From assembly GCF_000755165.1 (NCBI RefSeq), contig NC_025867.1:373894-437893 (forward strand): a stretch of 64,000 nucleotides of DNA. The letters are read 5' to 3'. Both the position numbers and the translations under genes were made by a program. Shown in pieces: positions 10,501-19,500 of the stretch. Below the pieces are notes generated by a model. The model searched no databases. It saw only the letters and a list, made by a program, of their open reading frames with translations, and was not told the origin of the DNA. The DNA is from Leishmania panamensis. Its lineage: Eukaryota; Euglenozoa; Kinetoplastea; Trypanosomatida; Trypanosomatidae. How positions within the stretch are numbered: position 1 is the stretch's first letter; every line of letters starts with the position of its first letter.

Positions 10501-11989
10501 GAGTGAGCCAGTGCAGAAGCCGCTGTGCTTTGTATCTCAGGAGGAGCTGAAGTCAACCTTCAGTGGCGGCTGCGACGAGGACAGCCATGACGACTCGGAT
10601 GCGATGTCCGACATGATGGCCGCCCTCACGTACAACCCAGGGGTGGAGACGGTGGTGGGCCTAGGCGGGACAGCCACGAAGGGCGGCGGCGACGTAGACG
10701 TGGACCAGTCCCGCTCGTCTCCGCATCCACCACCGCTGTCGCGGATACCTGCCTCCAGCGTGTTGCCGACAGTCATTATGAGTGCCACACGTTTCTCAGC
10801 ATCCCGTGCGGCCTCCGTGGGCAGCTCCGTCATCTTGTCGGCCACAAGTGCGGGCGCCGGCGGCGCCATAAGGCCACCGCCGCGGGTGCCTAGTATGTTC
10901 CGCATGAGCGGCGTGCTTCCCACCGCACTTCCCCGCAAGCAAGAGGAGGCTCTGGTGCGTCGCCTCAGCAAGCCCACCTGCAACCCTGCCGCGATGAGTC
11001 TGCGCGCCGCCTCTACAGAGAATGCCTACACTCACTGTCACGCTGCGGACACCACAGCCATCATCAGCACATCCGACTCAGCGTCCGTCAACGCCAAGGA
11101 GACTGAAGACCGCTCGACACGGCTAGCCCCATCACGACCTCCCTCCGGGGCGGCCGCCCAGCACCACTACCGCTCTCATCCGCACCTGTTGGATCACGAG
11201 CTCTCTAACAAGACAGTGTTGCGCAATGACCGAGCTCCACTGTCGCGGAACGTCTGCCATCGTCCACGAAGCTGCTCATCGTCAGCCTGGGCAAATCCAT
11301 ATTGCACCTCTGTGGGTGCTAATCACCAGCATCGGCCGTCATCGTCAGTGGTCTCCGACATGGGCGGTGGCGGCGGCTGCCTGTTGCAGCTGACCGAGGA
11401 GCAAAGTCGTGATTTCATCATCTTTGACGTGCCTTCTGTGCTCGTGGCGGCGCCGCTGTCGTCGTCAGCGGCTGCTGCGGCTGCTGTGCAGGTGATGGGC
11501 GGCGGTGCCCCAGTCGCACCACTATTAGACGCGGGAGCTCCACTGCAACAACTGGACCCGCATCGACGGGCAGACCACAGTGCCGCGTCACGAGGTGCCA
11601 CGAGGGGTGCCTCAAGGACAGGCGCCGCACCACCGGCTCGTGCTAACGCGAAGTGTGAGTCTACAGAAGGCCGGCAAGCGGGGAGCACCTCGAGGAATGC
11701 TGTTGCTAAGCCGGTGCGGCGCGGCTCGCGCTTTAGGAAGTCATCCTCCCGGTGCTTGAGTGATGCCCCGCAACGTGGTCAAGCTGCCGCTGATCCACAT
11801 GGGATGGGGTGCATTAGCAGTCGGAAAATTATCGATTCCGGTGCTTCTGCACATCCTCCTCTCTCCCCTCACCCAGAGCCACACATCTCCCTTTACGAGC
11901 GACGCCTTTATCGCCAGCTTCAGCTTGCACACGCAGATGAGCCCGTTTACCATCACACGAACGGGAGGAAGGGGAAAGGAGAGCGGTAG
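7583..11989 (+). CDS. Large low-complexity protein, function unknown (1468 aa)
   Basis: I do not recognise a family. The start is the first ATG of the frame; the codon five positions upstream is GTG, which trypanosomatids do not normally use. The protein is rich in Ser, Ala, Thr, Pro and Arg. It has a poly-Ser stretch near residue 185 and a glutamine run near 484-491 encoded by CAG/CAA. Two ordered islands stand out: about 565-640, a helical segment (MRTLFQLCLQTPL... WHTLLDKLRQEG... TLSSFACIMQRQL) with an EF-hand-like rhythm but no clear calcium loop, and about 717-785 (GLWRVLPTWCMALAGLFPLE... CYLRSIGLIRAVLEAIMQRLQLELEAI, shown in part). The extreme C-terminus (HISLYERRLYRQLQLAHAD) is also ordered-looking. 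Several basic clusters with Ser/Thr suggest phosphorylation. It is probably a trypanosomatid-specific regulatory or scaffold protein; that is a guess. Confidence 0.8.
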   Translation: MSSSSPSMDRSEGVFSSALFSGTQSSFSSASNGRQIRGPSPHDDRMLGAQTPRSVDFTEAPQLGREENDLHSSSTHINPSGHHSRHSVDGGNGDVHRYAMSESSNDSNRFEMDTHMSYNEGHHKVEKDAVHGTIQGNASPILPPRSGACVDETATFNIYSTDLNPAPATPMVAGGSGGFSTPSSSSSSSTANSSLSAPRSARRGADSDVPSSVAQSLASAVLSSNDPLAALSPEQMEAALQLYVERGGVHPREVAAMLQELPWCTTLTTHASPITVAAGPFEEDADEEAEQQLLEPEAWLGAVAAATVSAVATAENGERASAAAPSAAMPITSAGAPDETQRQHSTAEEASPIVMQLSNLSDESTPGPIERTARKRRSLTSFSSEFGAAERASVDHGASSRRRRDTAAVSEMGSRPCPRGDDDSEGDTRRISNVDSQHVSADCRLAYDDVGGDCVGRSADVGSSSSFPQIAPRDRSASVQYRQQQQQQQQLLPALASDDRTSRSSPFHYSGSATPHSADDRRLPHATASTSPLTSSPVVVTAGATEAAAPPTASMLTAAPTEAGGMRTLFQLCLQTPLAAASATLRVSDWHTLLDKLRQEGHHKLPPQPILDDVARTITHIMQSEGHPDGLTLSSFACIMQRQLKEVRGDMTSPLSADFATGDGTASREGAVLHFPQHPKYVLAVPTSAVAAAPQSSLSPLKRRGRRSSQTTLTVASNSGLWRVLPTWCMALAGLFPLEMSSVCPVPVVCYLRSIGLIRAVLEAIMQRLQLELEAIPEYVASFAKAARRETQHRSESAAAESFVQSLPPEGSEGSRSVSNLLALSGASAGARRACSAVVARGAVSASSDGDGKWKEQPVWCSAMSGRHRRRVKYRKRGAATNTTTIPGGTGSDGAVVVSYPQRVTNGNRRLNTDVTISASSDDVKSHYLDQRPLDEISVSVVARAKARRLMDTLRRHTVPINRYECFARVEPESEPVQKPLCFVSQEELKSTFSGGCDEDSHDDSDAMSDMMAALTYNPGVETVVGLGGTATKGGGDVDVDQSRSSPHPPPLSRIPASSVLPTVIMSATRFSASRAASVGSSVILSATSAGAGGAIRPPPRVPSMFRMSGVLPTALPRKQEEALVRRLSKPTCNPAAMSLRAASTENAYTHCHAADTTAIISTSDSASVNAKETEDRSTRLAPSRPPSGAAAQHHYRSHPHLLDHELSNKTVLRNDRAPLSRNVCHRPRSCSSSAWANPYCTSVGANHQHRPSSSVVSDMGGGGGCLLQLTEEQSRDFIIFDVPSVLVAAPLSSSAAAAAAVQVMGGGAPVAPLLDAGAPLQQLDPHRRADHSAASRGATRGASRTGAAPPARANAKCESTEGRQAGSTSRNAVAKPVRRGSRFRKSSSRCLSDAPQRGQAAADPHGMGCISSRKIIDSGASAHPPLSPHPEPHISLYERRLYRQLQLAHADEPVYHHTNGRKGKGER

Positions 11990-13603
11990 AGGCGCACTGG
12001 TATGGTTGTGTGTCAAGCGCACATCAGGACAGAGAAAACGGATGGCGAGGAAGGATGCCCCAATGACAGAGACAGGGCCGCGCAGCCACTGGGACCGCCA
12101 CCATCGCCCCTCGCCGCCCACTGCTCCCCCCCTAAGTGGATGCGTCGTCGCTGTTCTTTTCAGCGCCATCTCGTCATGCGCTCTTTTTCCCTTTTTGACC
12201 CCTAGACGAAGGTACTGCGGCTGTGTGTTGACGTGAGTCCCACGCAACAACCCCCCCCTTCCCCTTCCTCTCTTTTCCCCTTGTTCCCCGTACACACACA
12301 CACACGCGCGCGCATGCAGCCAGACCAACGTTTTACCCAACTTCTTTTTTCCCTTACGGCCATTGTCTGAATGTAACACTTGATTGCACCACACCCACCC
12401 CACGCCATCTTGTTGAGCAGGACCACGTGCACATGCCCATTGGCTGTTTCTTTCGTTGTTTGGTTTTTCTCTCTCTCTCTCTCGTGCGCGTGTGTGTGTG
12501 TGTGTGCGTGAACTGATGAAGAGGAAAGGAAAGGTGGAGGGAGGTGAAAACTTCCCCCCTCCTCTCTCCTTTTCTCCAACCGCCTCAGGCACTCACACGT
12601 CTCTTGCCCTCGCGCGCGCGCTCTCTCTCTCTGTGCATGCTTGTTAGCGCGTGATTTATGCGTAGTGGATTGCCGCCCCATCACAATTCTTTTTTCCCAT
12701 GCCCGTTCTTGTTTTTTTTTTTGCCTTTTTTGGGTGCTCTTCTCCCCACCCTTCTCCCCTTTCCCTGATGACGGGAGGACCCACACCTCGTTGCATGGCT
12801 TCCCAGGCACCCGTACCCCCTTCCCCTTCCTCACTCTCTGTGGGGAAGGCCAGGCTGCCCTTCACCACCCCTGCCACATGCCACAACTCCGCTGGCGGTG
12901 ACAGGATCAAGCACCTACGACGCGGGGGAGGCCAGAGCGTTGTATTGCTGCTGATGCCGGCGGTCCGATACTGGACGGCGTGGAGCCGGGGAGACCTGCG
13001 GCAGTGAACACACCTGCGTCATTGATCTGATGGGCAACGTGCCACGGTGACTCTTATGTACTCCAACCCGGCCCTTGCTGCTGCCTGGTGTGGGGAGTCT
13101 GCGCCACGCCGAGGGGTGCAGGAGTGCTCACGTAAGCAAAGAAATTTCCTCCAGAGGGATATACCTACTCACTGCACGCGTCTCTCTAGAGAAGCACGAA
13201 GCCGCACAGTACTCCTCGCTTTCGCTCTCTCGCTGTGCGCGTGTGTGCGTTCACTCTTTTTTGTTCTCGATCAATACAAACCGCCGCCCCCCCCCCTCCC
13301 TCCCTCCCGCCCCTCCGACTGGCCATTTTTACAACGTTCCAATATTCCGCACGCCTCTCTCAGGGTCTCACTGTTGTCGCTGCTGATGTGGCAACTGCAC
13401 CAGGCTTTGCTTCCGTCCTTATCCACGATGACGAACCACCGCCCTCTGCCCCAGGCGCTATGGTTGTGCGTGAATGTGTCCCCTTTCTCATTTTCTCTGC
13501 TGTCTCTCTCTACCTCCGCAACTTGTCATACCGCGCCGTGTGAGAGAGCTCCGTGTGCGCACGATAACACTCGACACAGGCAGACCAGCGATTGCCAGCC
13601 ACA
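11990..13603. other. Spacer and UTRs containing a SIDER-like segment
   Basis: No gene seen. Notable contents are a CA/CG repeat at about 12293-12312, a CT plus GT repeat at about 12468-12508, T-runs near 12710-12722, the SIDER-like segment listed separately at about 12870-13130, and C-rich tracts near 13283-13310. Confidence 0.6.
12870..13130 (+). mobile_element. Possible degenerate SIDER-type retroposon fragment
   Basis: The sequence between a CTGCCACATGCCACAACTCC block near 12871-12890 and a GTGCAGGAGTGCTCACG block near 13120 is not pyrimidine-rich like the rest of the spacer. It contains phrases such as GAGCCGGGGAGACCTGCGGC and GATGGGCAACGTGCCACGG that, from memory, recur in many Leishmania 3' UTRs as SIDER2 elements. 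It lies downstream of a gene in sense orientation, the usual place for SIDERs, which are linked to mRNA turnover. No second copy is evident in this window, so the call rests on recalled resemblance. Ends are approximate. Confidence 0.4.
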
Positions 13604-15748
13604 ATGCCGCTGCATCCGCATCCCCTGCTACGTGCTACTCCTCTTCCTCTCCTGCATCGACGACTAGAGCGAGGGCCATGTAGTGGCAGTAGGAGTCTGT
13701 GGATACTCTGGTGGCTGCCGCTTCAGCGACGCTGCGAAGCGCACGTGAGGGTGCAGAGACGCGCCTTTGCCACCTGCTCCATGCCACGTTCGTGGTCCTC
13801 GCTGGCGCCGCCGTCGTCCTCACCATCGCTGCTTTCTGCAACGGTGCAGGCAACGGGTGTTGTGACGCGCCTTGGTCCGAGCGAACGCCTCCCTGGTCTG
13901 CGCGGCGTGTTCCTCACAGAGCCAATGAAGAAGTTTCACCCCATCGAGGTACTGCCCACCGCTGCCTCTGCCGCCGCGTCCACTACGACTGCCGCTACAG
14001 TTGGCGGCAGCGCAGAGCAGTCTAACGTTCCTCGCAACCCGGCATCCGAATTTTCCACCCAGGCCCCACCGCTCGTGCTGAACTTGGCCTTTGCGCCTCG
14101 ACATAGCATCTCACTGCGCCGCTTTCTGGCCCTTCGGCACATGTTCAGCACATCTGCCTATCTGCACGTCGCGACAGAGGATGGCTGGTACTTGGTTGCA
14201 CCAAGTTCTGCGGCGCCGCTGTGCGACGACGTCCCTGGCCTGCAGGCGTGGTGCTGCCGCCATCATCACCGATACCTCAAACATCCCGCCCCCTTCTCTA
14301 GGGCGTCCACATCGTCGTCCGGGCTGTCGTCGCGAGTTGCTCACCCCCGGAGGCGTACCGAAATCGACAAGCTCGAGGCAGCACTGGACAATGGCGAGGA
14401 GCTCAGCGAAAAACAGTTGCAGCGGCTGGCCGCACAGGAGAAGGCATCCTTTGCGCAGAGACCAGAACACGAGGGGGAGGATGAGGAGGACGACAACCCC
14501 GCTGTCGATGAACCGCGCCATCAAGCTAGTCGGGAGGGTGTCGCACCCGCCGAGGAAATTCTCGGGGAGCGCACAGATGGCGCGCCCGCACTTGCCTTTG
14601 GACTGCCGCCGCCGCCCCTGAGGACGTCGCCGCCGCTCATCACCGAGGCACATCTCTTCGATATTAATGACGGTGTCGCGTGGCCACTGCCGCCGTCCGA
14701 TGACTTGGCTAACCACGAGTACTGGAAGGGCCATCGGCAACGCATGGCTCTCTACGAGAGCACCGGCGACACGGACGCGGCCGTGCAGCGCGAGGCGCTC
14801 TTGGCGGCTCTCCGTGCAGATCTGGAGATTACGCAACGACTGTTGTCGGAGCAGGAGCTCTACGCCGCTGCCGAGGAGCTCTTTCAGACGTTGAAGCACA
14901 AGGCGAACGTGACCCTGAACGTAGACGCTGAAACTGGCCTTCTCACGCTCGTACCGCTGCGGGATCTGCGCGCTGGCGAAGAGCTTCTTCTTCACTACGG
15001 CCGCGAGTGGTGGACTGGGCGACTGCTTTTCTCGTTACTCTTGTCCGTCTCGGACGCTGCGATGCCGCAGATCCGGTGGATCGAGCAGCTATTTGAGAGC
15101 GCAGTTGACGCGAATGAGCCTTTCCCGCTGCTCATTTCAGCACACGAGCAGCGCAAGCGGCTTCGGCGAGGCGGTGCAGGGAGTAAAACGGCTCGCAGAG
15201 GCCTCAAGAGCAAGTCCGGCAGCGACGGTGGCAAGTCGCAGCAGCAGCCAACGTCGTCTGCAGCGCTGGCGCAGCCTCACCACAGCTGTGTTGCCACATC
15301 TTCCACCACCACCACCACGGCGGGGCCTCTGGTATCTCAGCCCAAGTCAGGCCGTGTCGTGCTGTACAACACTGTCACACGAAAGAGAGCGACCGACGCC
15401 GCCGTGCTCGCCTTCGCGGTTCGGCGGAGCTGCACTGATCTGAACTTTTGGAATCGACTTTTGCTCGGCGACGTGGCAAGCGGGCTCGAGCCGGTGTTTC
15501 ACCTCTCCGAGCCGGACAGCGAGGTGCCCATGCGAGTGCTGCGGCACGCGCTGCTGGCGTCTCTTCGCGGTGTGACGGCGGTCACACAGAGCAGCGTTTC
15601 GTGTGAGGACCGGGGCGCACCGATTGTGGCGCGCTCGGCCGTCACGAATACCACCGCTGGTGCCGCCGAACAGAACGTCCCACCACACATGACTGCTGGC
15701 GCCTGCGGTGACGGTGATGATGACGATGACGTTGTCTTCAGTGTCTAG
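13604..15748 (+). CDS. Diverged SET-domain-like protein (714 aa)
   Basis: Two parts resemble the ends of a SET methyltransferase domain. Near residues 90-103, LGPSERLPGLRGVF resembles the SET-N motif (S-x-x-G-x-G-V-F) that contacts S-adenosylmethionine. At about 430-468, LKHKANVTLNV followed by LRDLRAGEELLLHYGREWW resembles SET-C (N-H-x-x-x-P-N-V then GEEL-x-x-x-YG-x-x-W). Between them is a roughly 300-residue insertion with acidic (EDEEDD) and proline-rich parts. The usual Asn-His-Ser/Cys-Pro-Asn block is eroded to LKHKAN, so activity is uncertain. A leucine-rich segment and a basic, low-complexity region (KSKSGSDGGKSQQQ) follow, then a short acidic tail. The N-terminus is Arg/Leu-rich and poor in acids, which could be a mitochondrial presequence; an alternative start is the ATG at 13781. 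Substrate, if any, is unknown. Confidence 0.7.
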   Translation: MPLHPHPLLRATPLPLLHRRLERGPCSGSRSLWILWWLPLQRRCEAHVRVQRRAFATCSMPRSWSSLAPPSSSPSLLSATVQATGVVTRLGPSERLPGLRGVFLTEPMKKFHPIEVLPTAASAAASTTTAATVGGSAEQSNVPRNPASEFSTQAPPLVLNLAFAPRHSISLRRFLALRHMFSTSAYLHVATEDGWYLVAPSSAAPLCDDVPGLQAWCCRHHHRYLKHPAPFSRASTSSSGLSSRVAHPRRRTEIDKLEAALDNGEELSEKQLQRLAAQEKASFAQRPEHEGEDEEDDNPAVDEPRHQASREGVAPAEEILGERTDGAPALAFGLPPPPLRTSPPLITEAHLFDINDGVAWPLPPSDDLANHEYWKGHRQRMALYESTGDTDAAVQREALLAALRADLEITQRLLSEQELYAAAEELFQTLKHKANVTLNVDAETGLLTLVPLRDLRAGEELLLHYGREWWTGRLLFSLLLSVSDAAMPQIRWIEQLFESAVDANEPFPLLISAHEQRKRLRRGGAGSKTARRGLKSKSGSDGGKSQQQPTSSAALAQPHHSCVATSSTTTTTAGPLVSQPKSGRVVLYNTVTRKRATDAAVLAFAVRRSCTDLNFWNRLLLGDVASGLEPVFHLSEPDSEVPMRVLRHALLASLRGVTAVTQSSVSCEDRGAPIVARSAVTNTTAGAAEQNVPPHMTAGACGDGDDDDDVVFSV

Positions 15749-16572
15749 CGCAAGGGACGTGTGTGAAAGGGGTTTAGGGCTAGGAGAAGAGGGAGTTGGC
15801 AGAACGCTGCCCACGCGTGGACTGCATCCTGTCTCTCTTCCTCCCTCTAGCTCCGCTGCTGCTGCTTCCCCTCTGCGCTCGCTCCGTCCCACGCGTGCTT
15901 CATGACGCTGCACCCCGACAGAGGGGCCTCTTCTTTACCGACCTCGTGTTTTTCTTCACACTACGCTCAGCCTTCGTGGAGCCCTCCGCTCCCCCCCTCC
16001 CCCTCCTCCCCCCACACGCACGTGTGTGTGTGTGTGTCCAGCGTTGCACTGCTGCCCGCACCCGTTGTCTCGACACTCTCCCCCAAAACTTCTCTTCTCA
16101 CTCTCTTGACTCCTTGCGCAGAGAGAGAAAAGGCACTCTGACCGCCCCCACCCTCAAACACAAGCCCCCTATCAAGAGAGGCATCGGCATTCAGGTGCTG
16201 ACACACACACGTACACACACCCACAGGCTTTGTACAGACTTGCCCGCACGAGAGCGCACAGGGCGCATCATCAAGACACACCCCCACGGTGCTGTCGCAA
16301 GGTGTATCTTGATAGACATTGCGTGTGTGCCGAAGCGCGCATTGTATTGACCAACCACCACTGTATCCGTCGCTTCCTCCACCCGCAGTCAAGCGAGCGA
16401 GTTGGCACCTCGCACACAGCAAAGAGGGAGGAAGCGGCGCTTTACTGAGCTCCATCGCTCGCCCTCAACACTCCCAGCCAGGTCTCTCCCTTTCCCCTTC
16501 CTGCGGTTGGGCTCTTTCCCCTTTTACTTGGTCGCTCACGCCTGCCTCCCCCTTCCTCAGACGCGCTCAGCC
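15749..16572. other. Spacer and UTRs
   Basis: No gene seen. It contains a GT repeat at about 16022-16038, a CA repeat at about 16200-16220 and the C/T-rich leader of the IFT172 gene. An open frame runs through from 16402 into IFT172, but the leader part is low-complexity and lies upstream of the predicted splice site. Confidence 0.55.
16541..16560 (+). promoter_or_regulatory. Predicted trans-splice acceptor for IFT172
   Basis: A 20-base C/T-rich tract ends in AG at 16559-16560, only 12 bases before the ATG at 16573. It decides the start: in-frame codons upstream of it would be removed from the mature mRNA. Confidence 0.55.
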
Positions 16573-19500
16573 ATGCAGGTACAATTTTATCAGAACATCA
16601 TGAAGGGCCAGCAGGGCACGGCTCGCACGCAGGCAATCTGCTTCTCTCCCAACAACAAGCGTCTCGCGGTCGCCGACGCCACGCGGCACATCCAGCTTTT
16701 TGACGAGCAGGGCGAGCGACGTGACAAGTTCGCGACCAAGGCGGCATCGGACAAGGGTGGGCGAGGCTACATCGTGACGGACATGACCTTCTCCCCTGAC
16801 AGCTCGCTGCTGGCGATTGCGCAGTCAGACAGTATTGTGTTTGTATACCGCCTCGGGCTGGAATGGGGAGAGAAGAAGGCGATCCGCAACAAACTCTCGC
16901 AGACATCGCCGGTGACGTGCGTAGCATGGCCCAACACGTCCTCTCAAGGGGTGGAGCTCATTGCCTTCGCCACGCTGGATGGCAGCGTGAAGGTGGGCAT
17001 GCTGAAGGCCAACAAGTCACACGTCCTCTATTCACACGACCACCCGGCCGTGTCGATGTGCACCAGCCGAGACAACACGAAGATCCTCACAGGCCACCTG
17101 GACGGCACCGTCTACCAGTATGTCTTCGAAGCCTCCGAGGACGGCGCCGAGGTGGCTGGGGCGAAGCGGCTCTTCGTGCACAGTTGCGCGCCGTATATGC
17201 TAGCCTGGGGCGAAAGCATCTGCGCGGCCGGTACCGACTGCCAGGTCGGCTTCTACACTCCAAAGAGTGGCCATAAGCCGCAAGTGATCCCGTTTGATCC
17301 GAAGGAAGTCGGCAGCTTCACCGGTGGGGTCTGCAATCCGAGTGGACAGGCCGTCGCCATCGCCGGACGCGAGCAGATCCGCGTCTTCGACCTCAATATC
17401 CGCTCTCGAAAGTGGGAGGAGGGCGCTGTGGTGCACCTGCCGCACAGCGAGGGCTTCAGCGCGATGCAGTGGAAGCGCGATGGCAGCCGACTCGCCACCG
17501 GGTCTGTCACGGGCTCTGTGGACCTGTTTGACTGCTGTCTGCGCCGCTACCGCATGCGCGGCGCGTACGAGTTCACGTACGTGAGCCACAGCCAGGTGAT
17601 CGTGAAGCGGCTGGCGAGCGGAACGCGGCTGGTGTTGCAGTCCTACATGGGCTTCGAGATTCAGAAAGTGAACGTCTACCAGGACCGCTACCTTGTCGCC
17701 CACACCTCTGTCACTCTTCTTCTTGGCGACTTGGCATCGCACAAGCTGAGCGAGGTGCCGTGGCAGCTCACCGGGCGCGAGAAATTCACCTTCGAGAATG
17801 AGCAGATATGCATGGTCTTCAACGTTGGCGAGCTGTGCCTTATCGAGTACGGCAAGAATATGATCCTTGGCACGTGCCGAACTGAGGAACGCAACGCGCA
17901 CCGCATCAGCGTGCGTGTCCTCAACCCCCTTGCAAGCGACCCCGGCGCTGGTGCGGCGGCTGGCAGTGGAAGTGCCGGCGGGCAGCGTCGTGAGGTGAAC
18001 ACGACGACTGGCTCGCCTATCGTCTCCACTTCTGTGGCAGGCGGCTCTGGGGCCCTCGAGGCTTACAACTCGCGCTGCGTCATTGCGTATCTCATCGACC
18101 GGCAGACGATTCAGATCGACGACCTCAAGAGCGGCGTCTCCATTGCCCGCGTGGCGCACGAGTCAAAGATCGACTGGCTGGAGCTCGACTTCCGCGCGTC
18201 GCGGCTGCTCTTTCGCGACAAGCAGCACCAGCTGTACCTCTACCACATCGCCACGCAGCAGCGCACCACGCTCCTGAGCTACTGCACGTACGTGCAGTGG
18301 GTACCGCGCAGTGATGTTGTCGTGGCTCAGAGCCGCCTGGAGCTGTGCGTATGGTACAACGTCGAGTCACCGGACCGTGTCACCATCGTGCCGATTCGCG
18401 GTGAGGTGGAGGGCATGGAGCGCGGCAACGGCAAGACGGAGGTGATTGTGGACGAAGGCGTCAGTACCGTTGCCTACGCCTTGGATGAGTCGCTCATTGA
18501 GTTCCGCGCCGCCATGGAGGAACGCGACCTGGACCGTGCATGCGACTTGCTGGAGCGTACGGCGCTGACCCCTGGCACAGAGGTGATGTGGTGCACACTC
18601 GCCAAAGTTTCGTTGCAGGAGGTGAAACTCTTCGTCGCGGAGCGCTGCTACGCCGCCCTTGGCGATGTTGCGAAGGTGAGGGCCCTGCAGCGCATACACC
18701 AGCTCGCTGCACAGGCGAGAGCAGACAGCGCTGGTGCCACTACCGGCTACGAGCACTACACGGTGCTGGCGGAGCTGTACATGATGAACAATGACTTCAA
18801 GCGAGCTGAGCAGCTCTACCTCGAGAACGGCCGCGTCGAGGATGCCATGCAGGTGTGGGAGGAGATGAACCGCTTCGACGAAAGCCTGACCATTGCCGAG
18901 TCACGCGGTCTCGAAGACGTCGCCAACCGCCGTGCCCGGTACTTCGCATGGCTGATGGAGACTCGCCAGTACGAGAAGGCGGGCGAGATCCGCGAGAAGG
19001 ACGGCAAGTTCATTGACGCCATCAACCTGTACCTGCGCGGCGGTACGCCGGCCCGTGCAGCGCAGGTGGTTTCCGCGAACAACCTGAAGCCCGAGCAGCA
19101 GCTTCTGGAGGCGATCGCTGCGGCGCTCTTCAAGGCGCAAGTCTTCGAGGCTGCAGGCGACTTCTTCGACAAACTGCACATGACAGACCGCGCGATCGAT
19201 GCCTACAAGCGCGGCCACGCCTTCAGTCGCGCCGTCGACTATGCCAAGACAGCCGCGCCTCAGCAGGTTGTCCCGCTGGAAGAGGCGTGGGGTGACTACC
19301 TTGTTTCACAGAAGCACGTCGATCAGGCCATCAACCACTACAACGAGGCGGGCAAGTACGGCAAGGCGGTGAAAGCGGCGCTGGATTCGCGGCAGTGGGC
19401 AAAGGCGGCGGCCCTCCTCGAAACGCAGAGGAACAGCGGCGTGGGCAGCTCTGGAGCGCCGGCTGACACAGCCGCGCCGGTCGACGCGGCTACGAAGAGT

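Noticed and set aside
17200..18159. Long minus-strand frame inside IFT172
   Set aside because: It mirrors the codon pattern of the real + strand gene and is a shadow frame.
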